Of a stretch of DNA of 14,281 nt, positions 1 through 7,637 are shown piece after piece; position 1 is the stretch's first letter, and each line of letters starts with the position of its first letter. Below the pieces are notes generated by a model, which was given only the letters and a program-made list of their open reading frames with translations, had not been told where the DNA came from and ran no database searches. The stretch comes from Spirochaetaceae bacterium (GTDB lineage Bacteria; Spirochaetota; Spirochaetia; SZUA-6; Fen-1364). Where the stretch lies: positions 3,059-17,339 of the forward strand of contig PMDT01000247.1 of assembly GCA_003154555.1 (NCBI GenBank). The letters run 5' to 3'. The position numbers and the translations under genes were made by a program.

Positions 1-2
1 TC

Positions 3-998
3 AACGCGGCGGGCGGCATCGGCGGAAGGATGATCGAGCTTTACCCCATCGATGTGAAGCAGAGCCCGACGGAAGCCGTCAAGGCGTACACCACTCTCGT
101 GCAGGAAGATGGCGTGTGCGCCGTGATCGGATCCAGCGTCGCGAATGCGGGGCTTGCCGTCAGCCCCGTCGCCGACCTGTCAAAGGTGCCGCTGGTGTCC
201 CTCGCTATCAATGACCTGGTGACGAGCCCCGACCTGAAGCTCGATCACCCCGAGCAGACGGGAACGGTGCGGCCATTTGTATTCCTCGTCCAGCCCAGCG
301 CCATACAGATGGCCTCGGCTCTGGCCGCCTACGCCGCCGGCAACTTCCTGGTCACCCGTTACGCCACGCTTTCGGATCCCGCGAACAAGATGTCGGTCAT
401 GCAGGCGCGGGCGTTCGAGACGACGCTTGAAAAGGCGGGGAAGGTAATTGCCGCGTCTCTTTCCTTCGAAGGGGATTTTGCCGCTCTCCTGCCAAAGCTT
501 CGCGCAGCCGACGTCGAGGCCCTCTATGTTCCCGGATCTCTCGAGATGAATCTCGCCGTTGCACGCGCGGCTCGGAACGCTGCCTATCAATCGCTGATCC
601 TGGGAAACCAGGCGTGGGCGTCCCCGCTGCTCGAGCAGGCGGGGGTTCCTCTCACGAATGTGTGGTTCTGCGCGGGTATTTCCCCGGATGATGCCGGCAT
701 CGCCGACATGTGGTCGAAATTCAAGACCCGGTTCGACGATGAGCCGAGACCGGCGTCCGTCCCCGGGTGGGATGCAATCGGCCTGGTTGCTGCTGCCGTC
801 CGCAAGGCCGGCTCGTCGAACCCTCAAAGGGTCCGGGATGCACTGGAGCAGACACTGGGATACAAAAGTCTGACGGGGCAGATCGACATGGACAAGAAGA
901 CGCACAGGCCGCTGCAGCTGCCCGTAGCGATCATGCGGATTGTGAACGGGGCTTACAAGAGTGTCGAGACGCGCTACATTCCCGTGTCGGCAAAGTAG
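3..998 (+). CDS. Branched-chain amino-acid type ABC transporter substrate-binding protein (5' truncated)
   Basis: This is the C-terminal part of a periplasmic type I substrate-binding protein of the LivJ/LivK kind, which captures a small solute (often an amino acid) for an ABC importer. The frame is open to the window edge, and the residues before the first internal Met (NAAGGIGGR, then MIEL) match the usual family stretch 'INAAGGI-G', so the true start lies upstream. Further typical segments are a DPTEAV-like SPTEAV, a VIGSS loop, SKVPLVS, and a second lobe with FAALLPKLRAADVEALYVPG. The carboxyl end (GYKSLTGQIDMDKKTHRPLQ) is the usual closing segment, and the TAG stop is at 996-998. The signal peptide and the partner permease genes are outside the window, so the ligand cannot be named. 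Family assignment is firm; substrate is unknown. Confidence 0.88.
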   Translation, partial: NAAGGIGGRMIELYPIDVKQSPTEAVKAYTTLVQEDGVCAVIGSSVANAGLAVSPVADLSKVPLVSLAINDLVTSPDLKLDHPEQTGTVRPFVFLVQPSAIQMASALAAYAAGNFLVTRYATLSDPANKMSVMQARAFETTLEKAGKVIAASLSFEGDFAALLPKLRAADVEALYVPGSLEMNLAVARAARNAAYQSLILGNQAWASPLLEQAGVPLTNVWFCAGISPDDAGIADMWSKFKTRFDDEPRPASVPGWDAIGLVAAAVRKAGSSNPQRVRDALEQTLGYKSLTGQIDMDKKTHRPLQLPVAIMRIVNGAYKSVETRYIPVSAK

Positions 999-1002
999 GG
1001 CA

Positions 1003-1127
1003 GCCGGCAAATGCCACTGGGTACAGTGGCCGGCGAATGCCACTGAGTACAGTGGCTGGCAAATGCCACTGGGTATAGTGGCCGGCAAATGCCACTGGGT
1101 ACAAATGCCACGGAGTACCGTGGCCGG
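1003..1127. repeat. 26-bp tandem repeat of GTA-loop hairpins
   Basis: Units of 26 bp begin at 1003, 1029, 1055 and 1081, and a fifth, partial one runs from 1103. Each unit holds a 7-bp inverted repeat, GCCACTG/CAGTGGC, around a four-base loop (GGTA or AGTA). Spacers resemble CGGCAAAT. Hairpins lie at 1013-1030, 1039-1056, 1065-1082 and 1107-1124. The third has a C-to-T change that leaves a G-U pair, and the last carries a paired change (GCCACGG/CCGTGGC). The fourth unit has lost its right arm. The right arm of one unit can also pair with the left arm of the next across an 8-nt loop. No T-tract follows, so it is not a classical terminator. Function is unknown; a REP-like element or an RNA 3' end structure are possibilities. 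Confidence 0.9.
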
Positions 1128-1137
1128 TGTGGCTGGC

Positions 1138-1166
1138 TTGACACGCACCCCCGGGATCGGTATATG
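1138..1166 (+). promoter_or_regulatory. Sigma-70-like promoter for the ffh operon
   Basis: A perfect -35 box TTGACA (1138-1143) is followed after exactly 17 bp by TATATG (1161-1166), a 4/6 match to the -10 consensus. It would give a 5' leader of roughly 30 nt before the ffh ATG. It starts right after the hairpin repeat. A TATACT at 1178-1183 is a possible alternative -10 but has no good -35. Confidence 0.65.
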
Positions 1167-1201
1167 TTTGTACGTCCTATACTTACGAAGAACGGGTACG
1201 A

Positions 1202-2533
1202 ATGCTTGACAGGTTGAGCGGCAAGCTCGGCGATCTGATGCGACAGATCGGCGGCAAGGCGCATATCTCCGAAAAAAATATCCAGGACGCGATCAACGAG
1301 ATCAAGATCGCCCTCCTCGAGGCAGACGTCAACCTGCGCGTTGTACGCCGGTTCGTCAACCAGGCCACGGAGGAAGCGCTCGGGGAGAAGGTCCTTCGCT
1401 CGGTCACCCCCGGCCAGCAGTTCGTCAAGCTCCTGTACGACAAGATGGTGGCGCTGCTCGGTGGAGAAAGCCAGGGGCTCGCGCTGAAAGGCCCGGACAC
1501 GCAGTCGGTGATCCTGCTCGCGGGGCTCCAGGGATCGGGCAAGACCACGACAGCGGCGAAGCTGGCGCTCCACCTGAGAGGGCAGGGAAGGCGCCCGCTT
1601 CTTGTTGCCGCGGACCTCGTGCGGCCAGCCGCCGTGCAGCAGCTCGTCGTGCTGGGAGAGAAGGCCGGCGTCGAGGTCCATCACGAAGATGTGAAGGACC
1701 CTGTCCAGGTGGTCCGCGGGGCGCTTTCCCGCGCGCGCAAGGAGCAGTTCGATACGGTCATCGTGGACACGTCGGGCAGGCTCCAGGCGGATGAGGCGCT
1801 CATGGCGGAGCTCGTCCGGATACGCGATGCGGCCAGCCCGGTGGAAGTGCTGCTCGTGGCGGATGCCATGACCGGGCAGAACGCCGTGGACATCGCCCGC
1901 GAGTTCGATGCGCGTGTGACACTCACGGGCGTCATCCTCACGAAGTTCGATTCCGATACGCGCGGCGGCGCGGCGCTCTCCGTGAAGAGCATCACGGGGA
2001 AGCCCATCAAATTCGTGGGCGTCGGGGAGAAGCTCGACGGCCTTGAGGCGTTCCATCCCGAGCGGATCGCGTCGCGCATCCTCGGCATGGGAGACGTGGT
2101 GAGCCTCGTGGAGAAGGCGCAGGCCACGATGGAGCAGGGCGAGGCGGAGCGGCTCCAGGACAAGCTCGCATCGGAGACATTCACACTGGAGGACATGCTC
2201 GACCAGTACCGCAGGATGCGGAAGATGGGGAGCATCCAGTCCATCATGGAGATGATACCCGGGCTCAAGGGCACGGGTGCGGAAGAGAAGATCGACGAGC
2301 AGGGGATGAAGAGGGAAGAGGCCATCATCCTTTCCATGACGCGCAAGGAGCGGAGGAACTACCGGATCATCGGTCCGAAGCGCCGCACCCGCATCGCGCG
2401 GGGGAGCGGGACGTCTGTCTTCGAGGTGAACAGGTTCTTGAAAAAATTCGAGAAGACGTGTCTGATGATGAAGAAGATGTCGAAGAACTCGAAATATCAG
2501 GCTCAGGTGCTGTCGCAGCTCGGCGGCTCCTAG
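1202..2533 (+). CDS. ffh: Signal recognition particle GTPase Ffh (SRP54)
   Basis: Ffh is the protein part of the signal recognition particle. It binds signal sequences of nascent membrane and exported proteins together with the SRP RNA, and docks on FtsY at the membrane. The 443-residue length is normal. The N domain occupies about 1-90. The G domain has the P-loop GLQGSGKTT (108-116), DTSGR (189-193, where DTAGR is usual), TKFD (247-250, usually TKLD) and DTRGGAAL (252-259). The M domain follows from about 325, with the RNA-binding segment RRTRIARGSGTSVFEVNR near 394-411 and a Met-rich end. The ATG start has no strong Shine-Dalgarno sequence but is supported by the conserved N-terminus. It is the first gene of the plus-strand operon, a position next to rpsP that is common in bacteria. 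The SRP RNA and ftsY are not in the window. Confidence 0.98.
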   Translation: MLDRLSGKLGDLMRQIGGKAHISEKNIQDAINEIKIALLEADVNLRVVRRFVNQATEEALGEKVLRSVTPGQQFVKLLYDKMVALLGGESQGLALKGPDTQSVILLAGLQGSGKTTTAAKLALHLRGQGRRPLLVAADLVRPAAVQQLVVLGEKAGVEVHHEDVKDPVQVVRGALSRARKEQFDTVIVDTSGRLQADEALMAELVRIRDAASPVEVLLVADAMTGQNAVDIAREFDARVTLTGVILTKFDSDTRGGAALSVKSITGKPIKFVGVGEKLDGLEAFHPERIASRILGMGDVVSLVEKAQATMEQGEAERLQDKLASETFTLEDMLDQYRRMRKMGSIQSIMEMIPGLKGTGAEEKIDEQGMKREEAIILSMTRKERRNYRIIGPKRRTRIARGSGTSVFEVNRFLKKFEKTCLMMKKMSKNSKYQAQVLSQLGGS

Positions 2534-2541
2534 CCAGGGAA

Positions 2542-2558
2542 TGCCGCCAGGAGCGGCA
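2542..2558 (+). promoter_or_regulatory. Intergenic GC hairpin between ffh and rpsP
   Basis: A perfect 6-bp inverted repeat, TGCCGC/GCGGCA, surrounds a 5-nt loop in the 81-nt gap between ffh and rpsP. No T-run follows, so it is unlikely to terminate transcription. It could slow RNA decay or reduce read-through so that rpsP and ffh differ in level, but that is inference. In GC-rich DNA such a stem may also arise by chance. Confidence 0.3.
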
Positions 2559-2614
2559 GCGCCGGCCGCAAGCGAGCCCTGCCCAGCAGCAGAGAAAGAT
2601 CAAGGAGGACGCCA

Positions 2615-2866
2615 GTGAGCGTGCGCATCAGGCTGAAGAGATTCGGGACAAAGAAACGCCCCTATTACAGGATCGTGGTGATGGATTCCCGCACACCGCG
2701 CGACGGCCGTGTGCTGGAGGAGATCGGCCTGTACCATCCCATCGAGAAGCCGGAGAAGCAGGTCTCCGTGGACGAGGCAAAGGTCAAGGACTGGATCGCG
2801 CGCGGAGCGACCCCGTCGAACACGGTGAAGCAGCTCCTCAGCCGCAAGCCCGTGGGCGCCGCATAG
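2615..2866 (+). CDS. rpsP: 30S ribosomal protein S16
   Basis: S16 binds 16S rRNA early in assembly of the small subunit body. The 83-residue protein matches the family from end to end: the N-terminal VRIRLKRFGTKKRPYYRIVV strand region, then DSRTPRDGRVLEEIGLYHP, then a helical segment DEAKVKDWIARGATPSNTVKQLL. The start is a GTG at 2615, fixed by a near-ideal Shine-Dalgarno sequence, AAGGAGGA at 2602-2609, five bases upstream. The order rpsP, khpA, rimM, trmD, rplS is a widely conserved operon order, so the call is certain. Confidence 0.98.
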   Translation: MSVRIRLKRFGTKKRPYYRIVVMDSRTPRDGRVLEEIGLYHPIEKPEKQVSVDEAKVKDWIARGATPSNTVKQLLSRKPVGAA

Positions 2867-2890
2867 AGACAACCGCGGAAGGAGAGTTCC

Positions 2891-3124
2891 GTGGAAAAAG
2901 ATCTGGTCGAGTACATCGCAAAAACCCTTGTCGACGACCCGTCGGGCGTGAGCGTCAACGTGATCGAGGGGGAGAAGTCCACCATCCTCGAGCTGAAGGT
3001 CGCCGACAATGACATCGGAAAGGTCATCGGGAAGCACGGGCGGATCGCCAAGGCGGTCCGTACCCTCCTGAGCGCCGCCTCCACCCGTTCCGGCAAGAGG
3101 GTGGTGCTCGAAATCCTGGACTGA
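2891..3124 (+). CDS. khpA: KH-domain RNA-binding protein KhpA
   Basis: This 77-residue protein is a single type II KH domain of the KhpA (YlqC) family, a small RNA-binding protein that in Gram-positive bacteria pairs with KhpB/Jag and affects cell-division and envelope genes. The RNA-binding loop is clear in DIGKVIGKHGRIAKAVRTLL, with the GKHG version of the GxxG motif. Initiation is at GTG 2891, with GGAAGGAGAG at 2877-2886 as ribosome binding site. It lies 24 nt after rpsP and 13 nt before rimM, its usual place. No khpB is visible in the window, so the partner, if any, is elsewhere. Length and motif are normal. Confidence 0.95.
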   Translation: MEKDLVEYIAKTLVDDPSGVSVNVIEGEKSTILELKVADNDIGKVIGKHGRIAKAVRTLLSAASTRSGKRVVLEILD

Positions 3125-3137
3125 AAGCCCGTCCCGC

Positions 3138-3644
3138 GTGGATCCGCAGCTTCTTGCCGTCGGCGTTGTCACGGGAACGCATGGCGTCACGGGAGAGCTG
3201 AAGATCAAGAGCTTCTCCGGCGAGGTGTCCCACCTGCTGGGGCTGCAGGAGGCGCTGTTCAGGAAGGCCGGCGCGGAAAAGCGCATGCGCATTGTGGCGG
3301 CACGGCCGCAGCCGGCGGGCATCATTGCGAAGGTGGAAGGGCTGGAAAGCCCGGAGACGGCGAAGCGCCTGGTGGGCTGGGAGCTCTGGGTGCCCCGCAC
3401 CCTTGCCGCGCCGCTGGCTTCCGGTGAATACTACGCATCGGACCTGTGTCGGTGCAGGCTCTGGTTCGGAGATCAGGAGGTCGGGGCCGTGTGCTCCGTC
3501 TGGGACGGGGGGCCCGCCCAGCTCCTTGAGATCCGGGCAAAGGATGGGCGGACGATCATCGTCCCTTTCACGGACCACTTCATCGCCGAGGTGGACCTGG
3601 AAGCGGGACGGATGGTGCTGCGAGAGGATGAGATCCTCCGATGA
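3138..3644 (+). CDS. rimM: Ribosome maturation factor RimM
   Basis: RimM binds the 30S head, near S19, and helps late 16S rRNA processing and assembly. The N-terminal barrel shows the hallmark VGVVTGTHGVTGELKIKS (about residues 8-25), and EGLESPETAKRLVGWELWVPR closes the first domain. The second domain is a PRC barrel beginning at EYYASDL, with GAVCSVWDGGPAQLLEI and a final IIVPFTDHFIAEVDLEAGRMVL. The DLCRCRLWF stretch departs from the usual DLIG(L/M)xV, a mild oddity. The start is a GTG at 3138 with only a weak GAAAG upstream, which suggests translation partly coupled to khpA. Its stop overlaps the trmD start in an ATGA, pointing to coupled translation. Confidence 0.97.
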   Translation: MDPQLLAVGVVTGTHGVTGELKIKSFSGEVSHLLGLQEALFRKAGAEKRMRIVAARPQPAGIIAKVEGLESPETAKRLVGWELWVPRTLAAPLASGEYYASDLCRCRLWFGDQEVGAVCSVWDGGPAQLLEIRAKDGRTIIVPFTDHFIAEVDLEAGRMVLREDEILR

Positions 3645-4390
3645 CCGTCACGATCCTCACCCTTTTCCCGGATCTTTTCGCAGGGTATCTGGGGAGCTCC
3701 ATCCTGGCGCGGGCAATCGCGCGCGGCCAGGTGGCGGTGAAGGCGGTGGACATCCGCGCCTTCGCCACCGACAAGCACCACGTCTGCGATGACGCTGCCT
3801 ACGGCGGCGGTCCCGGCATGGTGATGAAACCCGAGCCGATCGCCGCGGCAATCGAGGTCGCGTGCGTACCCGGCCAGAAGGTGGTGTACCTGACGCCGGC
3901 GGGCCGAAGGTTCACGCAAGGGGTCGCAGAGGAGCTCGCGCGTGAGCAGGGCTTCACACTGCTCTGCGGGAGGTACGAAGGGATCGATCAGAGGGTCATC
4001 GATGCGTTCGTGACCGACGAGCTCTCCATCGGGGATTACGTGCTCTCCGGCGGGGAGGTTGCGGCCATGGCGGTCATCGATGCGGTGGTCCGCCTGGTGC
4101 CCGGCGTGATCACGGGGGAGTCGCTCGAAGAGGAAAGCTTCGCGCAGGGGCTGCTCGAGTATCCCCACTACACGAGGCCGGAGGATTTCCGCGGCAGGCG
4201 CGTGCCGGATATCCTCCTCTCGGGGCACCACGAGAAGATCCGCCGGTGGCGGCTTCAGAAGAGCATCGAGAAGACGATGAAGAATCGCCCTGAGCTCCTC
4301 GATTCACCGGCGCTGCCGGAGGAAGTGCGGGAGCTCGCAGCGGAGATCGTGAGAGAAGGAGACGGCCATGGACGTGATGAAGGCGCTTGA
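3641..4390 (+). CDS. trmD: tRNA (guanine-37-N1)-methyltransferase
   Basis: TrmD transfers a methyl group from S-adenosylmethionine to G37 next to the anticodon, preventing +1 frameshifts. The 249 residues carry the SPOUT trefoil-knot signatures: LTLFPDLF at the N-terminus, YGGGPGM (54-60), [13 protein letters not shown] (107-119), the knot loop [11 protein letters not shown] (129-139) and [11 protein letters not shown] (170-180). The last motif has Glu where the enterobacterial enzyme has its catalytic Asp, a variant I recall from Gram-positive enzymes, so probably active. The start overlaps the rimM stop (ATGA), and the 3' end overlaps rplS by 23 bp, so expression of rimM, trmD and rplS is likely coupled. 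Confidence 0.98.
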   Translation: MTVTILTLFPDLFAGYLGSSILARAIARGQVAVKAVDIRAFATDKHHVCDDAAYGGGPGMVMKPEPIAAAIEVACVPGQKVVYLTPAGRRFTQGVAEELAREQGFTLLCGRYEGIDQRVIDAFVTDELSIGDYVLSGGEVAAMAVIDAVVRLVPGVITGESLEEESFAQGLLEYPHYTRPEDFRGRRVPDILLSGHHEKIRRWRLQKSIEKTMKNRPELLDSPALPEEVRELAAEIVREGDGHGRDEGA

Positions 4391-4790
4391 AGCGGAGCAG
4401 ATGAAGGAGAATGCGGAGAACTTCCGCATCGGCGATACCGTGAAGGTGCACTACAAGATCATCGAAGGCAAGACCGAGCGCGTGCAGGTTTTTGAAGGCA
4501 TCGTGATCGCAATGAAGCGCGACGGCCTGCGCAAGACCTTCACGGTGCGCAAAATCAGCTATGGCGTGGGCGTCGAAAGGATATTCCCCCTGAACTCGCC
4601 GAAGATCGCGAAGATCGTGCGCGTCCGGGAAGGACGCATCCGGCGCTCCAAGTTGTATTACCTGCGCGGCAGGTCGGGAAAGGCCGCAAAGGTCCAGGAG
4701 CTCATCCACCGCAGGCGCGAGAAAGTGCCCGAGACGGGAACCGCCGAGCACGCGGAAGAGAGCGCGGCCGACGCCCCGGAGAGCACCTGA
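4368..4790 (+). CDS. rplS: 50S ribosomal protein L19
   Basis: L19 sits at the interface of the 50S and 30S subunits. The conserved core covers about residues 1-115, with [47 protein letters not shown] and the basic [20 protein letters not shown]. The final 25 residues or so form an acidic, Ala-rich tail ([14 protein letters not shown]) beyond the usual end, of a kind seen in some L19 proteins and probably unstructured. ATG 4368 is preferred over the ATG at 4377 because AAGGAGA sits about five bases before it. The start lies inside trmD. Confidence 0.97.
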   Translation: MDVMKALEAEQMKENAENFRIGDTVKVHYKIIEGKTERVQVFEGIVIAMKRDGLRKTFTVRKISYGVGVERIFPLNSPKIAKIVRVREGRIRRSKLYYLRGRSGKAAKVQELIHRRREKVPETGTAEHAEESAADAPEST

Positions 4791-4829
4791 GCACGTGCAG
4801 CCTCGCGGGCGTCTCCGCATGAGGCTTTC

Positions 4830-5825
4830 ATGAACCCCACCCCGGTCGGGGGCAGCATTCACATCGCCGCCGGAACCCAGACGGCGTTGCGTCACGGGGA
4901 CTCTGTCGTTCTGCACGTGATCAAGCGCCTTGAAGGGGACAAGTGGGCCGTCGGCATCGGCGGCAAGGTCTACCCGGCCGTCTCGCATCTGCCGCTCGAG
5001 ACGGGCGCTGCGCTGCGCGCGCGCGTCGAGCTTGCCCCGGGAAAACTGACCCTTGTCATCTCGGAGATCATGCAGGATGCCGTGGCGGCAGCGCTGCAGG
5101 GGCAGGGAATGCCGGGAACGGACGTGGAGCTTGTGATCGCCCGCGCGCTGGCCCGCAGCGGCCTGCCCATTCAGGCGCAGACCATCCAGAAGATACGCCA
5201 GCTTCTATCCCGTGAAGGCCTGGACGCCAGGTCCGGCGCCCGGGCTTCTGCAACGATGGTCGACAAGGGCATCGACCCCGGAAGCGACATGGCGCGGACG
5301 CTCCTGCCGGTGCTGGGTTTCGGCCAGAAGGGCGGCGGGGATCCGCGGCGCTACAAGCGCCACCCGCTTCCGCAGTCAGCGAAGGCGGTGCGCGATTTCG
5401 TCATGGGCCTGGCGACTGACCCTGCCGGCTCGCCCACCACTCTGCAGGCATACAATCATATCAGGGGAAGATCGGAATCGTGGGTTGTGATGCCTTTTTC
5501 ATTCACGTCCGGCGGGAATTCGACGATTTCCGGCACATTGAAGATCCTTTACGACCCTTATAAGTCAGAAGCGCGTGCAATGACCCTCTGCACGCCCGGT
5601 GTCAGTTTCCATCTCCCCCTTGCCGGCAGACAGCGCGTCATATCGGTGTACTGCGAAACGTCCGCAAAGATGCGTGCAGTCCGGGGAGGTCTGGACAGCT
5701 TGAAGTCAAAAATCCATAACATGGGTTTGGAAGTTGACGATACTATTAAAGAAGGGGACGGATTCGACGGTTTTTCCCCTGTCGCGGAGGGGGAGGCCCT
5801 CCCGAGCGTGGACACAGTGGGGTAA
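4830..5825 (+). CDS. FliK-like (hook-length-control-like) hypothetical protein
   Basis: The product is unnamed. Its 331 residues fall into an N-terminal beta-rich part (about 20-80, with GDSVVLHVIKRLEGDKWAVGIGGKVYPA), a helical middle (100-160) and a C-terminal region (about 217-303: WVVMPFSF, GTLKILYDPYK, VISVYCETSAKMRAVRGGLDSLKSKIHNMGLEV). This C-terminal pattern of a folded domain with a strand-rich 'LKIL' followed by a helix-forming 'LRxxLxxLkxxLxxxGl' resembles the FliK/YlqG type. It directly precedes an FlhB C-terminal-like gene, and the same neighbour pair downstream of rplS is known from Bacillus (ylqG-ylqH). True FliK interacts with the FlhB cytoplasmic domain, so the two products may bind each other; that is inference. 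GAGG at 4821-4824 precedes the ATG. No signal peptide or membrane segment is visible. Confidence 0.7.
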   Translation: MNPTPVGGSIHIAAGTQTALRHGDSVVLHVIKRLEGDKWAVGIGGKVYPAVSHLPLETGAALRARVELAPGKLTLVISEIMQDAVAAALQGQGMPGTDVELVIARALARSGLPIQAQTIQKIRQLLSREGLDARSGARASATMVDKGIDPGSDMARTLLPVLGFGQKGGGDPRRYKRHPLPQSAKAVRDFVMGLATDPAGSPTTLQAYNHIRGRSESWVVMPFSFTSGGNSTISGTLKILYDPYKSEARAMTLCTPGVSFHLPLAGRQRVISVYCETSAKMRAVRGGLDSLKSKIHNMGLEVDDTIKEGDGFDGFSPVAEGEALPSVDTVG

Positions 5826-5827
5826 GG

Positions 5828-6085
5828 ATGACGCAGGTGGACAGGGCAGTCGCTCTGCAATACAACGAGGATCTCCCGGCTCCCCTTGTCGTCGCGGCAG
5901 GCAGGGGGGCTACGGCACAGGCCATCGCGCGGATCGCGCGCGAGGCCGGCGTGCCCCTTGTCGCAGATGAGGTGGTCGCGGATTCCCTTCTCCAGCTCGA
6001 CATTGGCACCCTGATCCCCGAGAACCTGTATGCCGTCATTGCGGAGATCCTTGTCTTCGTGTCCGGCCTGGATGCCGCCCAATGA
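5828..6085 (+). CDS. Stand-alone FlhB C-terminal domain-like protein
   Basis: This 85-residue protein resembles only the cytoplasmic C-terminal domain of the flagellar export protein FlhB/EscU. Typical stretches are [21 protein letters not shown], then [45 protein letters not shown]. The autocleavage motif NPTH, which precedes 'xAVALxY' in FlhB, is absent, as are membrane segments, so it is not a truncated FlhB by accident but fits the YlqH-type solitary domain. ATG 5828 lies 2 nt after the FliK-like stop. A GTG at 5837 is an alternative start, since AAGGA at 5824-5828 lies 8 nt before it. The 3' end overlaps the HD-GYP gene by ATGA. A role as a partner or competitor in flagellar export is inferred only. 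Confidence 0.82.
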   Translation: MTQVDRAVALQYNEDLPAPLVVAAGRGATAQAIARIAREAGVPLVADEVVADSLLQLDIGTLIPENLYAVIAEILVFVSGLDAAQ

Positions 6086-7260
6086 AGAACATCAAGACCG
6101 CCGATCTGCGTGACGGCATGAAGTTCGACAAGCCCGTGTTCATGGACGGGGAAAACGTCTTCGTGCCCGCCGGCGTGCCCATCCGTCAGAAAGACATCGA
6201 CAGGCTCGTGCGATGGGAGATCCCCGACGTGCGCACCGACGGTGCCCCGGTGTCCGACGTGCCGCGCAGCATGGATCTCAGTGTCGACCTGGCGACGTTC
6301 CGCGATCTGCCGGCGGGCGACAAAAGCGCCTTCGACGCATATCTGCGTGCGATCGACGAATACGAGCACATCATGAACAGCGTGGCTGCGGGGGATGAGA
6401 TCGACCGCACGAAGGTCGATGCCACCGTGAACCTGCTGCTGGAGAAGATCAAGGACGGCAGGAACGAGATGATCCAGCTGATCCTCATGGGCGGCAGGAT
6501 GGAGCGAAAGATCGCGGCAGGCGTCATCAATGTCACGATCCTGTCGACCATCATGGGCACGGTATTGAAAATGACCAGCCACCGCCTGATCCAGCTCGCC
6601 ACCGGCGCGCTTCTCCACGACACGGGCATGGTCAAGGTCCCCAAGGCGATCTTGAAAAAGAAAGAGAAGCTCACCCCGGACGAGGTGAACCAGATCCGCA
6701 CGCATCCCATCCACTCCTACAAAGTCATCTCCAAGGAGCTGAAATACCCCGAGGACATCGGCGTGATCGCCCTTCAGCACCACGAGCGCTGGAACGGCAA
6801 TGGCTATCCCCGCAAGCTGCGCGGCGAAGACATCAACCTGTCGGCGCGGATCGTCGCCGTTGCAGACGCCTACATCTCCATGATCAACAATCGCCCGCAT
6901 CGCAATTCGATGATCGGCTACAGTGCGATGAAGAGCCTCCTCAACGACAACGGGCGGCATTTCGACCCGAAGATCCTGAAGGCATTCCTGGAAAGCATGG
7001 GCATCTACCCTATCGGCAGCATTGTGCAGCTGAATACATCGGCCATTGGCAGGGTGGTGGAAAGCCACGCTGAAGCGCCCCTGCGGCCGGCCGTGGAGCT
7101 CATCATCGATGAATACGGCAACCGGCTGAGCGAACGCGAAGTCGTCGATCTCCTGACCAAGAAGGGGACATTCATCGTCAAGGCGGTGGATCCGAAAACC
7201 CTTGCCCCGGCCACGGGCGTCGCGGTGGCGGGGAAGCCGTCCGGGGGACGTGAGGCATGA
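6082..7260 (+). CDS. HD-GYP domain protein with altered first metal ligands
   Basis: HD-GYP proteins are phosphodiesterases that hydrolyse cyclic di-GMP, controlling motility and attachment. The N-terminal part (1-55, with [13 protein letters not shown] and [21 protein letters not shown]) resembles the small domain that often precedes HD-GYP. The core shows LLHDTG (HD at 179-180), THPIHSYKV (H208), [11 protein letters not shown] (233-243, the GYP signature intact) and VADAYISM (D262). However, 32 residues before the HD, where the family has His ('HSVNVA'), it reads GVINVT (Gly147), and Lys143 stands where a Glu ligand is expected. The C-terminal tail, PIGSIVQLN to VKAVDP, is also typical. ATGA overlaps join it to the genes on both sides. 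It may be a weak enzyme, use a different metal centre, or act as a sensor. Confidence 0.92.
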   Translation: MKNIKTADLRDGMKFDKPVFMDGENVFVPAGVPIRQKDIDRLVRWEIPDVRTDGAPVSDVPRSMDLSVDLATFRDLPAGDKSAFDAYLRAIDEYEHIMNSVAAGDEIDRTKVDATVNLLLEKIKDGRNEMIQLILMGGRMERKIAAGVINVTILSTIMGTVLKMTSHRLIQLATGALLHDTGMVKVPKAILKKKEKLTPDEVNQIRTHPIHSYKVISKELKYPEDIGVIALQHHERWNGNGYPRKLRGEDINLSARIVAVADAYISMINNRPHRNSMIGYSAMKSLLNDNGRHFDPKILKAFLESMGIYPIGSIVQLNTSAIGRVVESHAEAPLRPAVELIIDEYGNRLSEREVVDLLTKKGTFIVKAVDPKTLAPATGVAVAGKPSGGREA

Positions 7261-7637
7261 GCGGGGAGTTTGCCTCGACGCGCCTCAAGGGCGCATACGG
7301 TGAAGAGGCCGCGGCCGCGTACCTGGCGGCGCAGGGGTGGGTCGTGCGGGACCGCAACTACCGCACGCGCCGCGCCGAGATCGATATCGTGGCAACGCGC
7401 GACGATGTGCTGGCGTTCGTCGAGGTCAAGGCATGGCGTGCGCTGTCGCGCGATGAGCTGGGCCGCGCGGTGAACCGCAGGAAACAGGCGCGCATTGCGG
7501 GCGCCGCGCGCAGCTACCTCGCGCAGAGACCGGATCTCTCGGACCGACACGTGCGATTCGACGTCGTCTTCATCGACGCGCGCAACGGAGGGATCGAGCT
7601 GATACCCGGCGCGTGGAGCGGGGAGGGGATCGACTGA
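7257..7637 (+). CDS. yraN: YraN family (UPF0102) endonuclease-like protein
   Basis: YraN proteins have a restriction-endonuclease-like PD-(D/E)xK fold of unclear function and are usually found near rnhB or rplS. The 126 residues show [33 protein letters not shown] and [10 protein letters not shown], so the catalytic-type residues E41, D43, E56 and K58 are present. The family normally has GEID where this protein reads AEID, with Ala for Gly. A further stretch near the end (RFDVVFID) is typical. The ATG overlaps the HD-GYP stop (ATGA), and the stop shares a base with the next small gene (TGATG). A role in DNA or RNA processing is possible but not established. Confidence 0.93.
   Translation: MSGEFASTRLKGAYGEEAAAAYLAAQGWVVRDRNYRTRRAEIDIVATRDDVLAFVEVKAWRALSRDELGRAVNRRKQARIAGAARSYLAQRPDLSDRHVRFDVVFIDARNGGIELIPGAWSGEGID

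Noticed and set aside
1003..1127. CRISPR-like direct repeat
   Set aside because: Units follow each other with no variable spacers of constant size; the differences are point changes, and no cas genes are nearby.
961..1209. Open frames through the repeat on both strands
   Set aside because: A 26-bp unit rotates through all frames and happens to lack stops, giving repetitive peptides with no family similarity. They overlap the end of the transporter gene and the ffh promoter.
974..2056. Long minus-strand open frame opposite ffh (and others such as 180-1148)
   Set aside because: These are antisense shadows of conserved genes in GC-rich DNA; their translations have no recognisable motif.
4791..4798. 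Palindrome GCACGTGC after rplS
   Set aside because: An 8-bp GC palindrome is too short to be meaningful in this base composition, and no promoter or T-run is beside it.
4819..4833. Tiny frame MRLS overlapping the start of the FliK-like gene
   Set aside because: Four codons ending in the ATGA of the next start can arise by chance; no independent support for a leader peptide.
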